The translations under genes and the position numbers were made by a program. The notes under the pieces are model-generated. The model made no database searches and had not been told where the DNA came from. It saw only the letters and a program-made list of their open reading frames with translations. Source: Herbiconiux gentiana (lineage in GTDB: Bacteria; Actinomycetota; Actinomycetes; Actinomycetales; Microbacteriaceae). Taken from it: 64,000 nt of DNA. The stretch covers positions 372,001 to 436,000 of the forward strand of contig NZ_JANTEZ010000002.1 of assembly GCF_024978135.1 (NCBI RefSeq), given 5' to 3'. Positions 8,861 through 17,159 of this stretch are shown here, in pieces; within the stretch, counting starts at the first letter, position 1, and each line of letters opens with the position of its first letter.

Positions 8861-10074
8861 CGGGAACCTCCGGGGGCGATGTAGTGCGGCACGAACTCGG
8901 CGAGGTCGCCCGTGATCGGCCCGCTCGTCTCGCGCAGGTCGATGCCCGCGGGCGTCTCCCCCACGATCCAGCTGCCGATCACGGCCGTCTTGCCGGGGAT
9001 CGGCGGGAAGGCGGCGAGCGCCTGGTACACGAGGTCGTCGTAGGGGCCGGGCTCCGACGCGACCAAAGCACCCGAGGCATCGTGCACCGAGACGTTCGCG
9101 CCTTCGCGACCGAGTCGCGGCTTCGACACGTACGGGCGCCCGGAAAGAGCATCCGGAGCCGAGAAAGCGGGCAGCAGGTTCGGGTGCCCCGGGAACAGCT
9201 CCCAGAGCACGACGAGCAACTGCTTGTTGCTCAATAGCAGCTTCCAGGCGGGCTCGACCCACTGCGTGGCGCCCCGGCTGATCGGCAGGAAGCCGCCGAA
9301 CTGCTCGGTGATCATCCACTCCCACGGGTACAGCTTGAAGATGTGGCGGATGGGCTCGTCGGAGCCGTCGAGGAAGAGCTGCCGGTCCATGCTCCAGCGC
9401 ACGTCCTCCATGAAGACGAGCTTCGGGTCGAAGCCGGCGGCGGCAGCGGTCTCGGCCATGTAGGCCACGGTGTCGAAGTCCTCCACGATCAAGGCGCCGT
9501 CGCCCGTGTCGTGCAGCGAGGCGAGGTGCAGCCGGGCCCCGGGGGCGAGGCCCCAACGAGCGGTGCGGATGTGCGTCCACTGCTCCACGAGCAGCTCGTG
9601 CAGCCCGTTGAACTGGTCGGCGTCGGCCGGCAGCGCGCCCGAGGAGCGCAGGTCGTCGAACCACTGCCACTGGGCGGCGGCCGACTCGACGAGCGAGGTG
9701 GGCGTGTCGGCGTTGAACTCGAGCAGCGACACGGTGCCCGCCCCGTCGTAGGCCAGGTCGAAGCGGCCGTAGACCGTGGGGTCGTCGTCGTCCCAGGATG
9801 CGCGGACGAGCTCGTGGTACCGCCCCGGTATGCCGAACTCCTCGAACCGGCCCTGGCGCACCACGTGCTCGACGGCGTCCATGCACCGCGTGAACAGCTC
9901 GGTCGTGGCCGCCTCGATCAACTCTATCTCGGGCATCGTGAAGACGTAGGCGGCGGACTCGTTCCAATACGGCCGGCCGCCCTCCGACTCGAGGTCGTAG
10001 AAGCTGAAGCCGACCGCGTCGAGGCGGTCGCGCCACGCGTGTCGGGGGGTCATCTCGGTGCGATGCATCGTCAC
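8857..10074 (-). CDS. Glutathionylspermidine synthase family protein (YgiC-like)
   Basis: ATP-grasp amide ligase-type protein of 405 aa, close in length to E. coli YgiC (about 386 aa). The N-terminus reads WRDRLDAVGFSFYDLE, then GGRPYWNESAAYVFT, as in that family; later ELFPGHPNLLPAF, YVSKPRLGREGANVSV and the IGSWIVGETPAGI end contain the conserved ATP/Mg-binding Lys, Arg and Glu positions. It lacks the amidase half of the bifunctional E. coli Gsp enzyme. Actinobacteria use mycothiol rather than glutathione, so the natural substrates are not known. It is coupled to the YgiB-like lipoprotein by an ATGA overlap. A start six bases further in, at 10068, is also possible. Confidence 0.88.
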   Translation of the reverse strand: MTMHRTEMTPRHAWRDRLDAVGFSFYDLESEGGRPYWNESAAYVFTMPEIELIEAATTELFTRCMDAVEHVVRQGRFEEFGIPGRYHELVRASWDDDDPTVYGRFDLAYDGAGTVSLLEFNADTPTSLVESAAAQWQWFDDLRSSGALPADADQFNGLHELLVEQWTHIRTARWGLAPGARLHLASLHDTGDGALIVEDFDTVAYMAETAAAAGFDPKLVFMEDVRWSMDRQLFLDGSDEPIRHIFKLYPWEWMITEQFGGFLPISRGATQWVEPAWKLLLSNKQLLVVLWELFPGHPNLLPAFSAPDALSGRPYVSKPRLGREGANVSVHDASGALVASEPGPYDDLVYQALAAFPPIPGKTAVIGSWIVGETPAGIDLRETSGPITGDLAEFVPHYIAPGGSR

Positions 10075-10129
10075 GAGCGTAACCCCGCGGCGGGGGTGCG
10101 GGGCGGGGCTTGCGGGTGACGCCCGGGTC

Positions 10130-10173
10130 GGGCATCCGCTCGCTCTGGCGAGAAGCCGGCAGAGCGGATGCCC
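10130..10173. terminator. 12 bp perfect inverted repeat downstream of the aldo/keto reductase
   Basis: GGGCATCCGCTC at 10130-10141 pairs perfectly with GAGCGGATGCCC at 10162-10173 across a 20-base loop. It lies seven bases beyond the stop of the minus-strand aldo/keto reductase and before the next minus-strand gene, so it probably ends or buffers that transcript. There is no T run. Confidence 0.6.
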
Positions 10174-10180
10174 GCCCGCA

Positions 10181-11053
10181 CTACTTCAGCGCGTCGAGCT
10201 CGGCGAACTCCTCGTCGCTCAGCTCGATCGCGGCCGCGGCGACGTTCTCCTCGAGGTGGCCGACCGACTTGGTGCCGGGGATCGGCAGCATCACGGGCGA
10301 GCGGCGCAGCAGCCAGGCGAGCGCGAGCTGGCTCGGGGTGACGCCGTGCCGCGCGGCGAGCTCGGCCAGGGGCGAGCCCTCGCCGCTCAGCTTGCCGGTC
10401 GCGAGCGGGAACCATGGGATGAAGGCGATACCCTCGGCGGTCGCGTGGTCGAGCAGCGCCTCGGACTTGCGGTTCGAGATGTTGAACAGGTTCTGCACGG
10501 AGACGATCGGGGCGACGGCCGACGCGGCCTCGACCTCGTCGATCGAGACCTCGGAGAGGCCGATGTGGCGCACCTTGCCCTCGTCCTGCAGGGCCTTGAG
10601 CTCGCCGATCTGCTCCTCGAGCGGCACCTTCGGGTCGATGCGGTGCAGCTGCAGCAGGTCGATGCGGTCGACGCCGAGGTGGCGGAGGTTCAGCTCGGTC
10701 TGCTGGCGCAGATACTCGGGGCGGCCGACCGGGATCCACTCGTTCGGGCCCTGGCGGGTGAAGCCGACCTTGGTGGCGATGGTGACGCCCTCGGCGTAGG
10801 GGTGCAGCGCCTCGCGGATGAGGCCGTCGGTGACGAAGGGCCCGTACGCGTCGGCGGTGTCGATCAGGGTCACGCCGAGCTCGACGGCGCGGCGCAGCAC
10901 GGCGATCGCGCCGGCGCGGTCGGCCGGCTCGCCCCACACGCCGGGGCCGGTGAGCTGCATGGTGCCGAAGCCGAGGCGGTCGACGCTGAGATCTCCGCCG
11001 ATGGCGAAGGTTCCGGATGCGGCGGCGGGCTTCTGAGAGCTGGTGTCAGTCAT
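10181..11053 (-). CDS. Aldo/keto reductase
   Basis: NADPH-dependent oxidoreductase with the TIM-barrel fold; 290 aa. The catalytic tetrad is visible: Asp in DTADAYG, the Tyr in the same motif, Lys in IATKVGF and His in LQLHRID. The end [15 protein letters not shown] is the family phosphate-binding segment. The sequence resembles YajO/PLR-like reductases that act on aldehydes or pyridoxal, but the substrate is open. The start at 11053 (MTDTSSQ) is preferred to an upstream ATG at 11116 because the extra 21 residues are not conserved-looking. The gene stands alone with an inverted repeat behind it. Confidence 0.9.
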   Translation of the reverse strand: MTDTSSQKPAAASGTFAIGGDLSVDRLGFGTMQLTGPGVWGEPADRAGAIAVLRRAVELGVTLIDTADAYGPFVTDGLIREALHPYAEGVTIATKVGFTRQGPNEWIPVGRPEYLRQQTELNLRHLGVDRIDLLQLHRIDPKVPLEEQIGELKALQDEGKVRHIGLSEVSIDEVEAASAVAPIVSVQNLFNISNRKSEALLDHATAEGIAFIPWFPLATGKLSGEGSPLAELAARHGVTPSQLALAWLLRRSPVMLPIPGTKSVGHLEENVAAAAIELSDEEFAELDALK

Positions 11054-11308
11054 GCAGGGGTCAACCGGGTGGGGCGCCGCTCTCTTCCCCCATGGCGTTC
11101 GCCAGGCGCGGAACACCGCGGCCGCCCTCGCGCCTCGAAGTGGAGTAGCAATTGCTCATCACGCCCCGGCCGCGTCGCCTGCCATCCTGAATCCGCACCG
11201 CGTTCCGGGTGCACCGCGGCTCCTCCCGTGCATGTCCCCCACCTCACGTGTGGCATCGCCGCCGCCCCGGAACGCGGTGCATCCTGCGCGCATCTCGACT
11301 GGACCGGC

Positions 11309-12295
11309 TCAGACCGCCTGGGCGAAGGGGGCCGGAGCGTCGGCGAGGGCCTCGAGATTCGCCGGCACCGGCCAGCCCTTGCGGCGCAGCGACTGCGCCC
11401 AGAGGCGTCCGGCACGATACGACGAGCGCACCAGCGGCCCCGCGAGCACGCCGAGGAAGCCGATCTCCTCCGCCTCCTCGCGGATCTCGACGAACTCCTC
11501 CGGCCGCACCCACGATGCCACCGGCAGATGCCGCGGCGACGGCCGCAGGTACTGCGTCACCGTGATGATGTCACAGCCCGCGTCATGCAGGTCCTGCAGC
11601 GCCGCCGAGATCTCCGCCCGGGTCTCCCCCATGCCGAGGATCAGGTTCGACTTGGTGATCAGCCGCGCATCCCGAGCCTGCGTGATGACCCCGAGCGACC
11701 GCTCGTACCGGAACGCCGGCCGGATGCGCTTGAAGATGCGGGGCACCGTCTCGACGTTGTGCGCGAACACCTCGGGCCGCGACTCGAACACCGTCTCAAG
11801 CAGCGCCGGGTTGCCCGAGAAGTCGGTCGCGAGGATCTCGACCCCCGTGCCGGGGTTCATCGCGTGGATCTGGCGCACCGTCTCGGCGTGCAGCCACGCC
11901 CCCTCGTCGGGCAGGTCGTCGCGGGCCACCCCGGTGACGGTCGCGTAGCGCAGGCCCATCGACTGCACCGACGACGCCACGCGCCGTGGCTCGTCCCGGT
12001 CGTAGTCGGCGGGCTTTCCGGTGTCGATCTGGCAGAAGTCGCAGCGCCGCGTGCACTGCGAACCTCCGATCAGGAAGGTCGCCTCCTTGTCCTCCCAGCA
12101 CTCGAAGATGTTGGGGCAGCCGGCCTCCTGGCACACCGTGTGCAACTCCTGCGTCTTCACCAGCGACTGCAGCGCCGTGTACTCGGGGCCGAAGCGCGCC
12201 TTCGTCTTGATCCACTCGGGCTTCCGCTCGATCGGGGTCTCGGCGTTCCTGACCTCCAGGCGCAGCATCCGCCGGCCGTCGGGGGCCGCGGTCAC
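11309..12295 (-). CDS. lipA: Lipoyl synthase
   Basis: Radical SAM enzyme that inserts two sulfurs into the protein-bound octanoyl group, completing lipoate for 2-oxoacid dehydrogenases and the glycine cleavage system. The 328 aa protein has both cluster motifs: [13 protein letters not shown] for the auxiliary iron-sulfur cluster and CTRRCDFC for the SAM cluster. The start is GTG at 12295 ([11 protein letters not shown]), which overlaps the lipB stop as GTGA; an open frame continues 69 codons upstream but only within lipB. Gene order lipB-lipA on the minus strand is the usual operon. Confidence 0.97.
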   Translation of the reverse strand: MTAAPDGRRMLRLEVRNAETPIERKPEWIKTKARFGPEYTALQSLVKTQELHTVCQEAGCPNIFECWEDKEATFLIGGSQCTRRCDFCQIDTGKPADYDRDEPRRVASSVQSMGLRYATVTGVARDDLPDEGAWLHAETVRQIHAMNPGTGVEILATDFSGNPALLETVFESRPEVFAHNVETVPRIFKRIRPAFRYERSLGVITQARDARLITKSNLILGMGETRAEISAALQDLHDAGCDIITVTQYLRPSPRHLPVASWVRPEEFVEIREEAEEIGFLGVLAGPLVRSSYRAGRLWAQSLRRKGWPVPANLEALADAPAPFAQAV

Positions 12296-13026
12296 GAGGC
12301 CACCGCCAGGCCGTGCAGCTCGCGCGCCGGGGCTGCGAGCGGGGCCGAGGCCGGTGCCGGGGCTGCGATCACCGGATGCCCGCCCGCCGCCTCCCGCGGC
12401 GACTCGAACCGCGCCACCACCGCCTCGACCACGTCGCGCGGCTCGACCCGGCGGCCGAGCACCTCGCTCAGCGTGGTGACCCCGGCGTCGCGGATGCCGC
12501 ACGCGACGATCGCGTCGTACGGCTCCAGCGGGTTGCTGCAGTTGAGGGCGAAGCCGTGCGTGGTGACGCCGGAGGCGACGCGGATGCCGATGGCACCGAG
12601 CTTGTGCTCGCGGCCGTCGAGCGTGGTCCAGATGCCGGAGCGGCCCTCGACGCGATGGGCGTCGACCCCGAGGGAGGCGACGACGTCGAGCAGCAGCTGC
12701 TCGAGCATCCGCACGTAGGCGACGACGTCGATCGGGTCGGGCAGACGCACGATCGGGTAGCCGACGAGCTGGCCGGGCCCGTGCCAGGTGATCTTGCCGC
12801 CGCGGTCGACGTCGATCACCGGGGTGCCGCCGCCGGCCGCGCCCGCCGGGCGCTCGGACGGCTCGGTGCGCTTGCCGGCCGTGTAGACCGCCTCGTGCTC
12901 GAGCAGCACCAGGGTGTCGGGCGCGGAGCCCGCCACGACCCGGTCGTGCAGGTGCGATTGCAGCGTCAGGCCCTCGAGGTACGGGACGAGTCGATCGCCC
13001 ACACCCTCGTTCAGAACATCCGTCAT
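12292..13026 (-). CDS. lipB: Octanoyl-[acyl carrier protein]-protein octanoyltransferase
   Basis: Transfers octanoate from ACP to the lipoyl domain of target enzymes, the first step of lipoate synthesis. The 244 aa protein shows [12 protein letters not shown], the binding-site run [17 protein letters not shown], and [21 protein letters not shown] with the catalytic Lys, then [12 protein letters not shown] and the catalytic Cys in IVACGI. It is the first gene of the lipB-lipA operon; the two reading frames overlap by four bases. A divergent promoter region of about 120 bp separates it from the DsbA-like gene. Confidence 0.97.
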   Translation of the reverse strand: MTDVLNEGVGDRLVPYLEGLTLQSHLHDRVVAGSAPDTLVLLEHEAVYTAGKRTEPSERPAGAAGGGTPVIDVDRGGKITWHGPGQLVGYPIVRLPDPIDVVAYVRMLEQLLLDVVASLGVDAHRVEGRSGIWTTLDGREHKLGAIGIRVASGVTTHGFALNCSNPLEPYDAIVACGIRDAGVTTLSEVLGRRVEPRDVVEAVVARFESPREAAGGHPVIAAPAPASAPLAAPARELHGLAVAS

Positions 13027-13068
13027 GGCGTCATCCTACGATTAATGTACGCGGCACAACAATGCACG

Positions 13069-13099
13069 TTGCGGGCTTCTTAGGGTCATTCGATAGGGT
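13069..13099 (+). promoter_or_regulatory. Candidate promoter of the DsbA-like gene
   Basis: TTGCGG at 13069-13074 and TAGGGT at 13094-13099 are spaced by 19 bases and lie 45 bases before the ATG at 13144. The -10 fits TANNNT. This is a pattern match only. Confidence 0.35.
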
Positions 13100-13143
13100 C
13101 AGGGCGCAGCGCCGTGCGGCGCGGATCGAGGAGCACCCACGGC

Positions 13144-14112
13144 ATGAGCCCCGCCACGAGCGACAAGAGCATCTACGACGGCATGTCCAAGAAGGACAGG
13201 CAGGCGCTGTCGCGGGAGCTGGCGCGGCTCAGGCGCATCGAGGAGCAGAAGCGTCGGCGGCGCAACAAGATCATCGCGATCGTCGTCGCCGTGGTCGCGG
13301 TGGTGGCGCTGCTCGCCGGTGCGGCCTGGGCGATCTACAGCACAGTGCGGGCGAGCTTCACCGGCCCGGCGAACATGCTGAGCGACGGGATCGTGCTGAC
13401 CGGCAGCGGCTCGGCGATCACCGCGACGACCACCGACGCCATCCAGCCCGGCGAGCAGCCGGTGCCCTCGGAGCTCGACACGGCGACCGTGCTGCGACTC
13501 ACGGAGTACGTCGACTACGGCAGCGCCGACGTCGGCACCTTCGAGACGACGAACGGTGCCTCGCTGCAGAGCTACGTCAGCGCCGGCTACGCGAGTCTCG
13601 AGCTGCACCCCGTGGCGCTCGAGGGGCCCGACAGCTACTCGGCCCGAGCGGCGAACACGATCGCCTGCGTGGCGAACGCGGTGCCCGACGCGGTTCTTCC
13701 GGTGCACAACGCGCTGATCGCGAAGATCGCCGACCTGCCCGACGGCGGGCTCTCGAACGACGAGCTGGCGAAGCTGGTGTCGGATGCGGGACTGACCGAC
13801 GACTCGGTCGCCTCGTGCATCACGGGGAACGAGTTCTCGGACTGGGTGACCGACTCCACCGCGCGGGCGCAGGCGGGTATCCCGAACGCCGACGTCGAGA
13901 CGCTGGCGGCCGCGCCGCTGCTGATCGTCGACGGCAAGGCCTACACCGGGGCGCTCGACGACCCCGAGGCGCTCTCGACCTTCATCACCGAGACCTACAC
14001 CGAGGTCGCCGACCCGCCGGCCACCGACGGCACCGACCCGACGGCCCCCGCCGACGGCACGGCCCCCGCCGACGGTACGGCCCCGGCCGACGGCACGGCC
14101 CCCGCCGAGTAA
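13144..14112 (+). CDS. Membrane-anchored DsbA-like thioredoxin-fold protein lacking the CXXC motif
   Basis: Protein of 322 aa: a charged cytoplasmic N-terminus (about 40 residues, rich in Lys/Arg), one transmembrane helix at about 41-65, then an extracellular thioredoxin_4/DsbA-like domain. The strand LRLTEYVDYGSADVGTFE is where relatives have a CPYC or similar redox motif; here the residues are GSADVG, so no redox pair exists. Two isolated cysteines remain (IACVANA and ASCITG). The C-terminus is a repeat of APADGT units (four copies). Start 13144 follows the GAGGAGC ribosome site. A binding or chaperone-like role rather than disulfide exchange is inferred. Confidence 0.8.
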   Translation: MSPATSDKSIYDGMSKKDRQALSRELARLRRIEEQKRRRRNKIIAIVVAVVAVVALLAGAAWAIYSTVRASFTGPANMLSDGIVLTGSGSAITATTTDAIQPGEQPVPSELDTATVLRLTEYVDYGSADVGTFETTNGASLQSYVSAGYASLELHPVALEGPDSYSARAANTIACVANAVPDAVLPVHNALIAKIADLPDGGLSNDELAKLVSDAGLTDDSVASCITGNEFSDWVTDSTARAQAGIPNADVETLAAAPLLIVDGKAYTGALDDPEALSTFITETYTEVADPPATDGTDPTAPADGTAPADGTAPADGTAPAE

Positions 14113-14118
14113 CGGCGC

Positions 14119-14168
14119 GTGGTCATTTTCGGCGCGAAACGCACGGTTTTGGCGCCGAAAGTGACCAC
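14119..14168. terminator. Bidirectional hairpin between convergent genes
   Basis: GTGGTCATTTTCGGCGC (14119-14135) pairs with GCGCCGAAAGTGACCAC (14152-14168), 17 bp with one G-T pair and a 16-base loop. The arms have short A/T runs inside. It lies just after the plus-strand DsbA-like gene and before the end of the minus-strand SMR gene, so it can serve both. Confidence 0.75.
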
Positions 14169-14190
14169 TCGCGAAGAGGTGGAGCGGGCG

Positions 14191-14514
14191 TCAGTGGGCG
14201 GCGCCGAGCTCGATGACGAAGACGCCGACCGCGATGAGGGCGATGCCCGCGATCATGCGCGGGGTCAGCTTCTCCTTGAACAGGATGCGCGCGAGGATCG
14301 CCGTGAGCGCGACCCCGCACGCGGCCCAGATGCCATACGCGATGCCGACCGGCAGACCGCCCGCGAGGGCGATCGCCAACAGCGTGAAGGCGAGCAGGTA
14401 GAACACCACGACGGGGGCGATCCAGCGTCGCTTGCGGAACCCCTCCGAGGCCCGGAGCGCCAGGGTCGCGGCCACCTCGGTGACGATGGCGCCGGCCAGC
14501 AGCAGCCAGATCAT
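14191..14514 (-). CDS. Small multidrug resistance (SMR) family protein, partner 2
   Basis: Proton-coupled exporter subunit of 107 aa with four predicted membrane helices. The essential glutamate of helix 1 is present (E13 in AIVTEVAATLALR). GLPVGIAYGIWAACG and the helix-4 GIALIAVGVFVIELG are family motifs. Its ATG overlaps the stop of the upstream SMR gene (ATGA), which indicates a paired, antiparallel heterodimer of the EbrAB/YkkCD/YvdSR type. The cargo may be cationic biocides or guanidinium-like ions; no guanidine riboswitch fits in the short upstream region. Confidence 0.9.
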   Translation of the reverse strand: MIWLLLAGAIVTEVAATLALRASEGFRKRRWIAPVVVFYLLAFTLLAIALAGGLPVGIAYGIWAACGVALTAILARILFKEKLTPRMIAGIALIAVGVFVIELGAAH

Positions 14515-14888
14515 GGGCGGTCTCCGTCGACGGAGGCGGGATGCGCATCCGGAGCCTGGTGCGGTGAGCCCGTCTCGACCAGCACGACACCGACGATCAC
14601 GATCGCGATGCCCACCCCGATGGTCAGCGTGAGCTGCTCGCCGAAGACGAGGGCGGCCAGCACGGCGGTGAGTGCCACGCCCGCCGCCGACCAGACACCG
14701 TAGATGACGCTGATCGGGGCGCCGCGGCGCAGCAGCACGGCGAGCGCCACGAACGCGCCGGCGTAGCCCGCCGCGGCGAGCGCCACCCAGCCGGGGTGGT
14801 CGACGGCGGCGCGCAGCGACAGGGTCGCCGTCACCTCGAGCGCGATCGCGGCCGCGAGCAGCAGCCAGTTGCGCAGATCCGAGCCCAT
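14511..14888 (-). CDS. Small multidrug resistance (SMR) family protein, partner 1
   Basis: SMR exporter subunit of 125 aa with four membrane helices, the helix-1 glutamate at residue 18 (AIALEVTATLSLR) and GAPISVIYGVWSAAG. A 20-residue hydrophilic tail follows helix 4, which the partner lacks. The ATG at 14888 is used because the family starts there; the open frame continues 100 codons upstream into the ohr gene region with Arg-rich shadow sequence. Coupled to the second SMR gene by ATGA. Sharing a strand with ohr and ohrR, 53 bp away, it may be part of the same stress-response unit. Confidence 0.9.
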   Translation of the reverse strand: MGSDLRNWLLLAAAIALEVTATLSLRAAVDHPGWVALAAAGYAGAFVALAVLLRRGAPISVIYGVWSAAGVALTAVLAALVFGEQLTLTIGVGIAIVIVGVVLVETGSPHQAPDAHPASVDGDRP

Positions 14889-14941
14889 GTAGCCGCCTTC
14901 CGTCGGGGCCACCCTAGCGGCGTCGCGCTCGGGTCGCCGGA

Positions 14942-15367
14942 TCAGTCGTCGGCGACGGTGATGGTCACGTCGATGTTGCCCCGGGTGGCGTTGGAGTACG
15001 GGCAGACCTGGTGCGCCGCGTCGGCGATGGCCTGGGCGGTGTCGTGCTCGACGCCCGGCAGCACCACCTCGAGCAGCACGGCGAGCTGGAAGCCGCCCTG
15101 TCCGTTGGACGAGATGCTCACGCGGCCGCCGACGGAGGAATCGCTGACGTCGACCTTCTTCGAGCGGGCGACCATCTGCAGGGCGGAGTGGAAACACGCG
15201 GCGTAGCCCGCGGCGAACAGCTGCTCGGGGTTGGAGCCGTTGCCCGAGCCGCCCATCGCGGCGGGCACGGCGAGGTCGAGGTCGACCCGCCCGTCGGAGC
15301 TGCGGACGTGGCCGTCGCGGCCGGCTCCGGTGGCGAGGGCTTCGGCGGTGTAGAGGGCGTTCGACAT
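14942..15367 (-). CDS. ohr: Organic hydroperoxide resistance protein
   Basis: Thiol peroxidase of the Ohr/OsmC fold, 141 aa, reducing organic and fatty-acid hydroperoxides. The two redox cysteines are visible in GYAACFHSALQ and in the C-terminal HQVCPYSNATRGN. The N-terminal ALYTAEALATGAGRDGHV and the GSNPEQLFAAGYAA segment are characteristic of Ohr. The ATG at 15367 is preceded by GAAAGG. The gene lies 73 bases behind ohrR on the same strand, so both are probably controlled by the OhrR operator at 15904-15954. Confidence 0.96.
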   Translation of the reverse strand: MSNALYTAEALATGAGRDGHVRSSDGRVDLDLAVPAAMGGSGNGSNPEQLFAAGYAACFHSALQMVARSKKVDVSDSSVGGRVSISSNGQGGFQLAVLLEVVLPGVEHDTAQAIADAAHQVCPYSNATRGNIDVTITVADD

Positions 15368-15440
15368 GGGTGGTGCCTTTCGGGTGGGTGACGCCGGGGG
15401 TCGGCGCCGGGGGTGGGTACGGGTGGGCGGGTTCGAGCGG

Positions 15441-15887
15441 TCAGGGAACAGGAGGGGCGACGGGCGCCCGCATGCCGGAGGTGATGCGCCCGAGGGTCGA
15501 CACGAGCTCGGAGAGCTCCGCAGCCGACGAGACGCCGTACCGCGGCCCCAGGCAGGCGATCGCCTCGCCCAGCTCACCGAGGGTGCGTCGGCCGTCGGCG
15601 GTGAGAGACGCCGTGACGCGGCGCTCGTCGCTGTCGCGGCGCTCGCGCAGCACGAGCCCGCGCTCGTCGAGCCGGCGCAGCAAGGGTGACAGCGTTCCGG
15701 AGTCGAGCCCCAGCTGCTCGCCGAGCCCCCCGACCGTGAGGCCGTCGGGTGCCGAGCCGAGCGCGACGAGCGCGATGTACTGGGTGTACGTGAGATTCCA
15801 CGGCTCGAGCACCGTGCGGTGGGCCTGCGCCACCGCGTTCGAGGCGCGGTAGAGCGCGAAGCAGATCATGTCGTCGAGGGGATTCAT
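15441..15887 (-). CDS. ohrR: MarR-family organic peroxide sensor repressor
   Basis: Winged-helix repressor of 148 aa. A single cysteine near the N-terminus (C9 in DDMICFALYRASN) matches the peroxide-sensing Cys of OhrR proteins, and Tyr residues of YTQYIALVAL follow as in that family. The HTH covers about residues 50-95 (GLTVGGLGEQLGLDSGTLSPLLRRL) with the wing DERRV. Oxidation of the Cys releases the operator and induces ohr. It lies directly upstream of ohr on the minus strand and is divergent from a VOC dioxygenase-like gene; palindromes in the 79 bp between them are the likely operator. Confidence 0.93.
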   Translation of the reverse strand: MNPLDDMICFALYRASNAVAQAHRTVLEPWNLTYTQYIALVALGSAPDGLTVGGLGEQLGLDSGTLSPLLRRLDERGLVLRERRDSDERRVTASLTADGRRTLGELGEAIACLGPRYGVSSAAELSELVSTLGRITSGMRAPVAPPVP

Positions 15888-15903
15888 CGCGGTCGATCAT
15901 ACG

Positions 15904-15954
15904 CAACCAAGTTGTGCGCAATCAAATGGAGGGAATAAGGTTGTCGATACAACC
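15904..15954. promoter_or_regulatory. Probable OhrR operators between ohrR and the VOC gene
   Basis: Two palindromes share CAAC/GTTG half-sites: CAACCAAGTTG at 15904-15914 and GGTTGTCGATACAACC at 15939-15954. They lie 17 and 52 bases upstream of ohrR and 13-53 bases upstream of the divergent gene at 15967, so one repressor could act on both. The assignment to OhrR rests on position. Confidence 0.6.
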
Positions 15955-15966
15955 GTTTCAGATGCC

Positions 15967-16836
15967 ATGACCTCGACCGCAGACCTCCTCGCTCCCGACA
16001 CCGCCATGGGCGCCGTCACCCTCCGCGTCGGCGACCTCGACCGCATGATCGCGTATTACCGCGACGCCGTGACGCTCGACGTGATCGCGCAGCAGGGCGA
16101 CTCCGCGGTGCTCGGCCGGGGCGGGGTGCCGGCCGTCGTGCTGCAGCACGCCCCCGAGCTGCGGAACCCCGAGCCCCGCTCGGCGGGGCTGTTCCACACG
16201 GCCATCCTGTTCGACACCGAAGCGGCGCTGGCCGCGGCGGTCTACTCGGTGGCCACCCGCTTCCCGCAGTCGTTCACCGGCTCGAGCGACCACCTCGTCT
16301 CGAAGGCCTTCTACTTCGACGACCCCGAGCACAACGGCGTGGAGCTCTACTGGGACCGCGACCGCACCGAGTGGAGCTGGGCCCACGGACAGATCGAGAT
16401 GGGCACCGTCTACCTCGACCCGAACGCGTACCTGCAGCAGCACCTCAGCGCCGACACGGTGGCCGAGCCGCGCGTGGGCGGAGCATCCGTCGGCCACGTG
16501 CACCTCTCGGTGGGCGACGTCGCCCGAGCGCGCGACTTCTACGTCGACTCGCTGGGCTTCGAGACGACGATCGCGATGGGCTCGTCGGCGCTGTTCGTCT
16601 CGGCCGGCGGCTACCACCACCACATGGCGATGAACGTCTGGAACTCGAAGGGCGCCGGGCGGCGTCAGCCCGCGCTCGGGCTCGGCCAGGTCGAGATCGT
16701 GCTACCGGATGCCGACGGCGTCGCCGCGGCCGACGAGCGGCTGCGGGCGCGCGGTCTGCAGACGGCGAACGACGGGCTCCAGGTGACGGTGTCCGACCCG
16801 TGGGACAACACCATCCTCCTGAAGCCCGCCGTCTGA
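15967..16836 (+). CDS. VOC-family protein resembling catechol-2,3-dioxygenase (CatE-like)
   Basis: Protein of 289 aa with two tandem vicinal oxygen chelate modules, as in extradiol ring-cleavage dioxygenases of the CatE type. Candidate metal ligands are the His of SAGLFHTAILFD or of GHVHLSVGD and the Glu/His of HNGVELYWDRD; AGGYHHHMAMNVW is the typical segment of the second module. Start 15967 is chosen because both operators lie upstream of it. Divergence from ohrR across shared palindromes suggests peroxide-linked expression, as CatE in Bacillus is linked to thiol and quinone stress. The actual substrate is unknown. Confidence 0.85.
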   Translation: MTSTADLLAPDTAMGAVTLRVGDLDRMIAYYRDAVTLDVIAQQGDSAVLGRGGVPAVVLQHAPELRNPEPRSAGLFHTAILFDTEAALAAAVYSVATRFPQSFTGSSDHLVSKAFYFDDPEHNGVELYWDRDRTEWSWAHGQIEMGTVYLDPNAYLQQHLSADTVAEPRVGGASVGHVHLSVGDVARARDFYVDSLGFETTIAMGSSALFVSAGGYHHHMAMNVWNSKGAGRRQPALGLGQVEIVLPDADGVAAADERLRARGLQTANDGLQVTVSDPWDNTILLKPAV

Positions 16837-16843
16837 GACTCGC

Positions 16844-17077
16844 TCAGGCCGTGGCCAGACCGATCGCGCCGGTCGCGGTGCCGGCTGCGGGAGCGGAGCC
16901 CGCTGCGCGAGCCGTGCTGGCCGAGCGCGCAGGGCGCGCGACGGCGTCACGGGAGCGCCCGCGCACGGGCCCTTCGGAGTCGGTGTAGCGGCCGATCGGC
17001 CGCCGATTCACGGAATCCGTCGAGACATAGGAGCCCCAGACGTGTCGGGGGCCGTACTCTGGGTCGTGTTCGGTCAT
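16844..17077 (-). CDS. Small hypothetical protein
   Basis: A 77 aa protein with no recognised family. The first half is hydrophilic and ordered-looking (HVWGSYVSTDSVNRRPIGRY), the second half is Ala-, Arg- and Ser-rich low complexity. GGAAGG stands nine bases before the ATG at 17077, the gene lies on the catalase strand, and a 12 bp hairpin separates it from catalase. It converges on the VOC gene with only seven bases between stops. The good ribosome site supports it as real; the low-complexity end lowers confidence. Confidence 0.5.
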   Translation of the reverse strand: MTEHDPEYGPRHVWGSYVSTDSVNRRPIGRYTDSEGPVRGRSRDAVARPARSASTARAAGSAPAAGTATGAIGLATA

Positions 17078-17111
17078 TCTTCTGCCTTCCAGGGTGGGGT
17101 GTTTCCGAACC

Positions 17112-17142
17112 CGCGGTGCCGGGGGTCCAGCCCGGCACCGCG
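17112..17142. terminator. 12 bp perfect hairpin after the catalase gene
   Basis: CGCGGTGCCGGG (17112-17123) pairs perfectly with CCCGGCACCGCG (17131-17142), loop of seven bases. It follows the catalase stop (17160) on the minus strand. No T run follows on that strand. Confidence 0.7.
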
Positions 17143-17159
17143 ACTTATCTCAGGCCGGG

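Noticed and set aside
14889-14941. Guanidine riboswitch upstream of the paired SMR genes
   Set aside because: Only 53 bases separate the SMR gene from ohr, too short for the aptamer, and no conserved ACGR-type motif was seen.
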